A stretch of 9,851 nt of DNA, taken from contig PMIW01000191.1 of the NCBI GenBank assembly GCA_003158365.1, positions 1 to 9,851 on the forward strand, read 5' to 3'. Source of the stretch: Ignavibacteriota bacterium (GTDB taxonomy: Bacteria; Bacteroidota; Ignavibacteria; Tepidaquicellales; Tepidaquicellaceae). The notes beneath the pieces were generated by a model that did not search any database, was not told where the DNA came from, and was given only the letters and a program-made list of their open reading frames with translations. Shown one piece after another: positions 5,680-9,851 of the stretch (positions within the stretch are counted from its first letter, which is position 1; each line of letters starts with the position of its first letter). The translations under genes and the position numbers were made by a program.

Positions 5680-6429
5680 ATGGGAAATTTATTAAAAGAT
5701 AAAATTGCAATAGTAACAGGCGGTGGAAGAGGAATCGGCAGAGCAATTGTTACCGAATTTATAAATGAAGGCGCTGATGTAATAATTTTTGATAAAGTAT
5801 TTCCGGATGATATTAATACTTACGTTGAAGAACAGGCTTCGAAAGGAAGAAAAGTTACTTTAAAAACTGTTGACATAACGAAAACCAATGATGTTCAGAA
5901 TCTTTGCGATGAAGTCGTTAAAGAATTCGGGAAAATAGATATATTAATAAATAATGCTGGTATAACCCGCGACAGATTACTGATGAGAATGACCGAAGAA
6001 GACTGGGATGCAGTACTGACAGTGAATCTTAAGGGCGCATTCAATACAATCAAAGCAATATCCAGAGTAATGGCAAAGCAAAGAAGCGGTAAGATTGTGA
6101 ACATAAGTTCGGTAGTCGGTGTAATGGGAAATGCAGGGCAGGCGAATTATGCCGCATCCAAAGCGGGATTAATCGGACTATCAAAATCCATAGCCAAGGA
6201 ATTTGCAGGAAGAAACATAAATGTCAACTGTGTCGCACCCGGATTTGTTGAAACAGAAATGACGGCACTTTTGACCGACGAGCAAAAGAATGCTTTTTTA
6301 AGTATAATACCATTGAAACGTTCATGCAAACCCGAAGAAGTAGCGGGTGTAGTTGCTTTTCTTTCATCGGAAAAAGCCAATTACATAACCGGTCAGGTTC
6401 TTTGCATAGACGGCGGAATGGTAATGTAA
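5680..6429 (+). CDS. fabG: 3-oxoacyl-ACP reductase, SDR family
   Basis: This 249-residue NADPH-dependent enzyme reduces 3-oxoacyl-ACP to 3-hydroxyacyl-ACP in fatty-acid elongation. The cofactor motif TGGGRGIG lies at 13-20 and NNAG at 91-94. The catalytic tetrad is Asn116, Ser144, Tyr157 and Lys161. The block VVGVMGNAGQANYAASKAG and the GFVETEM loop are highly characteristic of FabG, and the C-terminal ITGQVLCIDGGMVM closes the fold. Length is standard (about 245-250). The ATG at 5680 follows a TAAA-repeat leader without Shine-Dalgarno; a near-match -7 element (TA-N3-TTTG, one base too long) lies at 5612-5620. The preceding gap holds an SDR relic, and another SDR gene follows after 39 bases. 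Genes acpP and fabF, common partners, are absent from the window. An acetoacetyl-CoA reductase role is possible but less likely. Confidence 0.9.
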   Translation: MGNLLKDKIAIVTGGGRGIGRAIVTEFINEGADVIIFDKVFPDDINTYVEEQASKGRKVTLKTVDITKTNDVQNLCDEVVKEFGKIDILINNAGITRDRLLMRMTEEDWDAVLTVNLKGAFNTIKAISRVMAKQRSGKIVNISSVVGVMGNAGQANYAASKAGLIGLSKSIAKEFAGRNINVNCVAPGFVETEMTALLTDEQKNAFLSIIPLKRSCKPEEVAGVVAFLSSEKANYITGQVLCIDGGMVM

Positions 6430-6468
6430 TAAATTTATAAGCATATTCCCAAAATTAATTCTTTCATT

Positions 6469-7179
6469 ATGAGCGAAAAAGTAATCTGGATTACTGGCGC
6501 TTCAACAGGAATAGGAAAAGAAATTGCTGCGGAATTTTCCAAAGCAGGTCACATAGTGGTCGTTACGGCCCGCCGAAAATCAAGACTTGTAAGTGTTGTC
6601 AGTGAAATAAAATTTGCAGGAAGAGAAGCTACGGCTTTTGTCTGCAATGTCGCATCAGAAAGAAGTGTAATGCTGACCGCAAAAAGAATAAGGGAAAAAT
6701 ACGGAAGGATTGACTGCCTTGTTAACAATGCGGGCGTAACTGTATTCAAGAGTTTTGTAGATACAAAGGTTTATGAATTCGATTATGTAATGGAAATTAA
6801 TTTCCGCGGAGCGCTTTTATGCCTGAAAAGTGTTTTGCCCCAGATGATTAAAAATAAGAAAGGTCACATAATAAATATTTTATCTGTTGCAGCTAATACT
6901 GTGTTTGAAGAAAGTTCTATTTACTCTGCGTCAAAGGCAGCATTATTATCCCTCTCCAACAGCGTAAGAAAAGAAACAAGAAGATACAATATTAAAATCA
7001 GCAACATACTTCCGGGAGCGGTGGAGACTGCAATGTGGGACAGCAGGACACGCCAGAAATATAAAAACAGAATGCTCTCCCCCACCGATGTGGCGAAAAT
7101 CGCAGTGGATATTTTTAATCAGCCGAAAAAAGTATTAATAGAAGATATTATTGTAAGACCGATTCGCGGTGATATCTAA
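6469..7179 (+). CDS. SDR-family oxidoreductase, substrate unknown
   Basis: This 236-residue classical short-chain dehydrogenase has TGASTGIG at 9-16 and NNAG at 86-89, with the tetrad Asn111, Ser139, Tyr152 and Lys156 complete. TARRKSRL (from about residue 33) has basic residues after the second beta strand, which usually means a preference for NADP(H). The C-terminus (ILPGAVETAMW, then SPTDVAKIAVDIF and EDIIVRP) resembles the YdfG/3-hydroxy-acid or sepiapterin-reductase-like group more than FabG: it lacks the GQxLxxDGG ending of true FabG. It starts 39 bases after fabG on the same strand and probably shares its transcript. It may have arisen by duplication in an SDR array, but it is too diverged to inherit the FabG function by default. 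Substrate not assigned. Confidence 0.85.
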   Translation: MSEKVIWITGASTGIGKEIAAEFSKAGHIVVVTARRKSRLVSVVSEIKFAGREATAFVCNVASERSVMLTAKRIREKYGRIDCLVNNAGVTVFKSFVDTKVYEFDYVMEINFRGALLCLKSVLPQMIKNKKGHIINILSVAANTVFEESSIYSASKAALLSLSNSVRKETRRYNIKISNILPGAVETAMWDSRTRQKYKNRMLSPTDVAKIAVDIFNQPKKVLIEDIIVRPIRGDI

Positions 7180-7205
7180 TCATTGATTATTAAAAGAGCT
7201 ATAGC

Positions 7206-7244
7206 CACAGATTAGCTTCGCTGAATTACATTTCACAGATTTAG
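7206..7244. repeat. CACAGATT direct repeat with small hairpin in the convergent spacer
   Basis: CACAGATTAG (7206-7215) and CACAGATTTAG (7234-7244) are direct repeats 28 bases apart. Between them, 7211-7216 and 7220-7226 form a 6-pair hairpin with a bulged G and a TTC loop. A GCTATAGC palindrome lies just before (7198-7205). The second copy runs into the stop codon of the minus-strand DUF3298 gene. It might be a remnant of a dispersed intergenic repeat or a weak bidirectional terminator; it has no clear U-run. Confidence 0.35.
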
Positions 7245-7969
7245 AAATTCGGAATTATATTCAGCATATCTTCATCCATCATATCAGAAATTGCCCTGTA
7301 TGGTAAAATTACGTACTGAGTTCCAAGAACGTAAGGAGCAACAGTATAAGGGTCAAACGTTATCTGCAGTCCTTTCTGTACTAAATTATAATTAACAAAA
7401 CTTGAATCCTTTGGTCCGGCGCCGTCATAAAGCATATCTTCAAAAAATTCGTAATCATTAATTTTTGCCTGAAGTTTCAAATCTTCAATGCAATAAGCGG
7501 AAATTTTTTCCAGATATTTCGAGCTGGGTTTAAATAAATCCTTAAACGCAATAATTTTTCCGTTCTTCAAGTCCCAGTTCATAGAAGCTGTCCAGTGGTT
7601 AGGATGTGCAGCGCCCGCATAATAGCTTTCTATATAAAAAGCAAAACTAAAAACATTTTCATCCAAAGTATATGATTCAAAATCAATTTCCATGTAGCTA
7701 TAAACATCGGTAAGGTCTTTTGGAATTTCCCATTCAGAAATATCTTTTATAAAGCTTTTTAAATTATCATTTGCAGCTCTATAGATTTTTTTATTTATAT
7801 CTTCCTGAATTTTTTTTTCTTTTAATCCTTCAACCTGGGGATATTTTGCCCTTACTTCATATCTAAGGGTTTCGGAACTGTCTTTAATTTCTTTCGTTAC
7901 AATTTTAATATTATCTGCATAGGTATAACTGAAAGCAAGCAGAAGGAAAAGCAGAAAGAATTTTTTCAT
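7241..7969 (-). CDS. Secreted DUF3298 (RsiV-like) domain protein
   Basis: This 242-residue protein has a clean signal peptide: MKK, a hydrophobic core (residues 4-13), and a likely cut after Ala18 (TYA before Asp19). There is no lipobox and no later membrane segment, so it is probably periplasmic or exported. The N-terminal half (about 20-100) resembles the DUF4163/PdaC-type region; the C-terminal half is DUF3298, recognised by YYAGAAHPN (116-124), the NWDLKNGKIIAFKDLF segment, and the ending with ITFDPYTVAPYVLG and VILPY. The same domain occurs in RsiV anti-sigma factors, where it binds lysozyme, and in many envelope proteins of unknown role. Here the cytoplasmic and membrane anti-sigma parts are missing, so anti-sigma activity is unlikely. 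It is transcribed divergently from terC. Confidence 0.82.
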   Translation of the reverse strand: MKKFFLLFLLLAFSYTYADNIKIVTKEIKDSSETLRYEVRAKYPQVEGLKEKKIQEDINKKIYRAANDNLKSFIKDISEWEIPKDLTDVYSYMEIDFESYTLDENVFSFAFYIESYYAGAAHPNHWTASMNWDLKNGKIIAFKDLFKPSSKYLEKISAYCIEDLKLQAKINDYEFFEDMLYDGAGPKDSSFVNYNLVQKGLQITFDPYTVAPYVLGTQYVILPYRAISDMMDEDMLNIIPNF

Positions 7970-7982
7970 TATAAAGTTATGT

Positions 7983-8023
7983 TTTTGATTAATTATTGTT
8001 TAATCAAAATTAGGCGATTAAAC
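7983..8023. promoter_or_regulatory. Overlapping inverted repeats with three GATTAA half-sites; possible operator or switching hairpin
   Basis: TTTTGATTAA (7983-7992) pairs perfectly with TTAATCAAAA (8000-8009) around a 7-base loop. The middle arm also pairs, as GTTTAATC (7998-8005), with GATTAAAC (8016-8023) around a 10-base loop. The two pairings share 8000-8005 and exclude each other if formed in RNA; as DNA they are three alternating half-sites. They lie between the divergent DUF3298 and terC genes and overlap the DUF3298 promoter candidate. No known riboswitch consensus was recognised here. Confidence 0.45.
8005..8012 (-). promoter_or_regulatory. Candidate -7 element for the DUF3298 gene
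   Basis: Read on the minus strand, 8012-8005 is TAATTTTG, an exact TAnnTTTG match, about 36 bases before the ATG at 7969. No acceptable -33 partner is seen at the right distance. The element lies within the overlapping inverted repeats. No comparable element was found on the plus strand for terC. Confidence 0.3.
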
Positions 8024-8087
8024 TATTAATTTAAATACATATTAAATGTACAAGTTTTTATTTAATTTTACCGAAAAATAATACTCA

Positions 8088-9065
8088 TTGGAAATAGGAT
8101 TTTATGCATGGCTCGGTTTCGTCGTTTTTTTAGTAATTATGCTGGCACTTGACCTCGGCATATTCAATAAAAGCTCGCACGAAATACATTATAAAGAAGC
8201 ATTATTGTTCAGCGGAATCTGGATTTCGCTTGCAATACTCTTTAACGTCGGCGTATTCCATTTTCTGGGCAAAGAAAAAGGCCTGGAATTTCTTACAGGT
8301 TATCTGCTTGAATATTCTTTAAGCGTAGACAATATATTTGTATTCATACTTCTTCTTTCCTATTTCAATGTCCCTAAAAAATACCAACATAAAGTATTAT
8401 TTTGGGGCATCATAGGCGCAATTATTATGAGAGCATTTTTGATTATAATAGGTGCCACATTAATAATTAAATTCCACTGGATTATATTTATTTTCGGAGC
8501 ATTCCTTGTAATTTCGGGTGTCAAGATGGCGTTTTCCGACAATGAGAAAATAGAGCCAGAGAAAAATATCATCGTAAAGATATTTAAAAAAATATTCCCT
8601 GTATCTGACAGGTATGAAAAGGACAAATTTTTTGTAAGGCATAAAGCCGGACTTCTTGCAACGCCTTTGTTCATCGTACTTATAATCATAGAAACTTCCG
8701 ATTTAGTATTTGCATTTGATTCCATCCCTGCAATACTTGCAATTACACAGGATACATTTATAGTATTTACTTCAAATGCATTTGCAATTTTAGGGCTCAG
8801 GTCGCTTTATTTTGCACTTTCGGGAATTATGGATAAGTTCAGATTTCTGAAATACGGATTATCCTTGATTCTGGTATTTATTGGTGTAAAAATGCTTATA
8901 TCCGGTGTGTATGAGATTAATATAATTACTTCTCTTTTAGTTATTGTCCTGGTATTAACTGTTTCTATTTTATTTTCAATATATAAGAAAAAAAATATTC
9001 CGAAGGAAAAAGAGATAATGAAGAAAACAGATGTAAAAAAGAAAACAGATAGCTTTAAAAAATAA
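8088..9065 (+). CDS. TerC-family integral membrane protein (putative metal exporter)
   Basis: This 325-residue inner-membrane protein has about nine hydrophobic segments and a lysine-rich cytoplasmic tail (from about residue 300). TerC-family signatures are clear: Asp22 in LALDLG, LEYSLSVDNIFVF with Glu75 and Asp81, and ETSDLVFAFDSIPAI with Glu202, Asp205 and Asp211, followed by SNAFAILGLRSLYFAL. These membrane acidic residues are thought to coordinate metal; characterised relatives (Alx, MeeF/MeeY) export manganese, and others are linked to tellurite resistance. The start is TTG at 8088. An in-frame stop at 8079-8081 excludes any earlier start, and the next ATG (Met18) would cut the first membrane helix. 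The tail contains a duplicated 6-codon unit (bases 9021-9050). Membership is certain; the transported ion is inferred. Only one base separates its stop from that of the facing gene. Confidence 0.92.
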   Translation: MEIGFYAWLGFVVFLVIMLALDLGIFNKSSHEIHYKEALLFSGIWISLAILFNVGVFHFLGKEKGLEFLTGYLLEYSLSVDNIFVFILLLSYFNVPKKYQHKVLFWGIIGAIIMRAFLIIIGATLIIKFHWIIFIFGAFLVISGVKMAFSDNEKIEPEKNIIVKIFKKIFPVSDRYEKDKFFVRHKAGLLATPLFIVLIIIETSDLVFAFDSIPAILAITQDTFIVFTSNAFAILGLRSLYFALSGIMDKFRFLKYGLSLILVFIGVKMLISGVYEINIITSLLVIVLVLTVSILFSIYKKKNIPKEKEIMKKTDVKKKTDSFKK

Positions 9066-9066
9066 A

Positions 9067-9597
9067 CTATTTACCGGAATTTATATATCCCCTGTAAGGT
9101 GTGGCAGTATGTACCGATATAAATGCTGTCGGGTCAATTTCATCAATAATCTTAATCAATTCTTTCTTTCTTTTTCTGATAATCAGAACCATCAGAATTG
9201 CAACTCCCCCGCTGCTTCCTTCACCCGGAAGCATAGTAACACCGATTTTATTTTTTCTTAATGCATCAGCTATAGTATCGGCATAGTTCATAGAAAATAT
9301 ATAGAGCTGAAGAAAGCCCGAGCCAAGCATTTGTTCGATTGTAATTCCGATAATTGTACCGAGAGCAAAACCGGACGAGTATCCGAGTATATTCCAGAAG
9401 TTATCAAGGTTTTGCATAATATGGCGAATCGCTATTACCCATATTGTGACTTCAAAAAACCCGATACTGCCTGCAACATATTTCCTTCCCTGTACGGTCA
9501 TTAATGCGCGGATTGTGCCGAGTGAGACATCGAATATCCTGAGGCACATAATTAGTAATGCACCGAGAATAATATTTATTGTAGTTTGATCCAACAA
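9067..9597 (-). CDS. DUF2179/UPF0316 (YebE-like) membrane protein
   Basis: This 176-residue protein has three N-terminal membrane segments (about 5-22, 43-62 and 69-90) and a soluble C-terminal domain (about 95-170). RIFDVSLGTIRALM (20-33) is the hallmark of the UPF0316 family, followed by FFEVTIWVIAI and, in the DUF2179 domain, MNYADTIADALR, GVTMLPGEGSSGG and ISVHTATPYRGY. The molecular function of the family is unknown. There is no ATG: TTG at 9597-9595 directly follows the TGA stop (9600-9598) of the upstream hisC-like gene, and a second TTG follows at 9594-9592. Either can be the start; both imply translation coupled to hisC. Convergent with terC, one base between the stops. Confidence 0.85.
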   Translation of the reverse strand: MLDQTTINIILGALLIMCLRIFDVSLGTIRALMTVQGRKYVAGSIGFFEVTIWVIAIRHIMQNLDNFWNILGYSSGFALGTIIGITIEQMLGSGFLQLYIFSMNYADTIADALRKNKIGVTMLPGEGSSGGVAILMVLIIRKRKKELIKIIDEIDPTAFISVHTATPYRGYINSGK

Positions 9598-9851
9598 TCA
9601 GATAAAATTTTTAAATGAATTAATAAAAGCTTCATTTTCTTCTTTCAAGCCCATTGTAATCCTTATGCAATGAGGCAAACCGAATGCAACAAGAGGGCGA
9701 ATAATAACTCCTTCTTTTAAAAGCGATTCATTAATGCTGTTAACTCTTTCCGCCGTTCCTAAATCCAGCATAAGGAAATTTGCATATGAAGGTATTATTT
9801 TAAAATTCTTTTCTTTTGAAATACCTGATAGTTCATCGATAAAATATTTAT
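9598..9851 (-). CDS. hisC: Histidinol-phosphate aminotransferase, C-terminal part (5' end cut by window)
   Basis: My minus-strand reading from the window edge to TGA (9600-9598) gives 83 codons. Visible are IPSYANFLMLDLG, KEGVIIRPLVAFGLPHCIRI and TMGLKEENEAFINSFK. This is the C-terminal small domain of a class II (HisC-type) PLP-dependent aminotransferase. RPLVAFGLPHCIRIT matches the HisC region whose Arg (in CIRIT) binds the substrate carboxylate. The PLP lysine and the rest of the large domain lie outside the window, so a related aminotransferase (aromatic, or threonine-phosphate decarboxylase) is not fully excluded. It is followed with no gap by the UPF0316 gene. No other histidine gene is visible. 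Confidence 0.8.
   Translation of the reverse strand, partial: KYFIDELSGISKEKNFKIIPSYANFLMLDLGTAERVNSINESLLKEGVIIRPLVAFGLPHCIRITMGLKEENEAFINSFKNFI

Noticed and set aside
7241..7969. RsiV-type anti-sigma factor
   Set aside because: It has a cleavable signal peptide and no cytoplasmic sigma-binding part, and no sigma factor gene is adjacent.
7970..8087. yybP-ykoY manganese riboswitch ahead of terC
   Set aside because: The conserved loop sequences of that class are not visible in this A/T-rich spacer of 118 bases.
9021..9050. Duplicated AAGAAAACAGAT at the terC 3' end as a regulatory repeat
   Set aside because: Its 18-base period keeps the reading frame and gives a lysine-rich tail repeat; this is most simply a small in-frame duplication.

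Overview
The window is about 9.85 kb of A+T-rich bacterial chromosome carrying ordinary, mostly biosynthetic and envelope genes. I see no tRNA, rRNA, CRISPR array, insertion sequence or phage gene. No start codon is preceded by a good Shine-Dalgarno sequence; leaders are A/T-rich. Two exact matches to the Bacteroidota-type -7 promoter element (TAnnTTTG) lie correctly placed in the first divergent spacer, and a third lies upstream of the DUF3298 gene. With the gene types (DUF3109, a long-form aspartate carbamoyltransferase), this suggests the Bacteroidota/Ignavibacteriota (FCB) lineage. That placement is an inference, not a demonstrated assignment.

Layout. (1) 1-662, minus strand: an M48 metallopeptidase lipoprotein, cut by the window start. 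(2) 663-816: a divergent spacer with a promoter for each side and several perfect inverted repeats. (3) 817-5479, plus strand: five co-directional genes, arcC (carbamate kinase), argF (ornithine carbamoyltransferase), pyrB (long-form aspartate carbamoyltransferase), fabD (malonyl-CoA:ACP transacylase) and a DUF3109 cysteine-rich protein. Gaps are 83, 28, 50 and 8 bases, so they are probably co-transcribed at least in part. (4) 5480-5679: a gene-free gap with a weak hairpin and what looks like the decayed remnant of a third short-chain dehydrogenase. (5) 5680-7179, plus strand: fabG and a second SDR enzyme. (6) 7241-7969, minus strand: a secreted DUF3298/RsiV-like protein, divergent from (7) a TerC-family membrane protein, 8088-9065, plus strand. 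(8) 9067-9851, minus strand: a DUF2179/UPF0316 membrane protein directly downstream of a gene ending like hisC, cut by the window end.

How the genes fit together. Carbamate kinase, OTCase and ATCase share one metabolite, carbamoyl phosphate, and sit side by side without an arginine deiminase gene in view. This suggests (inference) that the kinase may feed arginine and pyrimidine synthesis, or buffer carbamoyl phosphate, rather than serve arginine fermentation. fabD and fabG are steps of type II fatty-acid synthesis, but acpP, fabF and fabH are not beside them. The SDR remnant in front of fabG implies a former array of three SDR genes.

I found no convincing new multi-gene system. The best leads are the SDR remnant, the carbamoyl-phosphate trio with its atypical ATCase, and the overlapping inverted repeats in the two divergent spacers.
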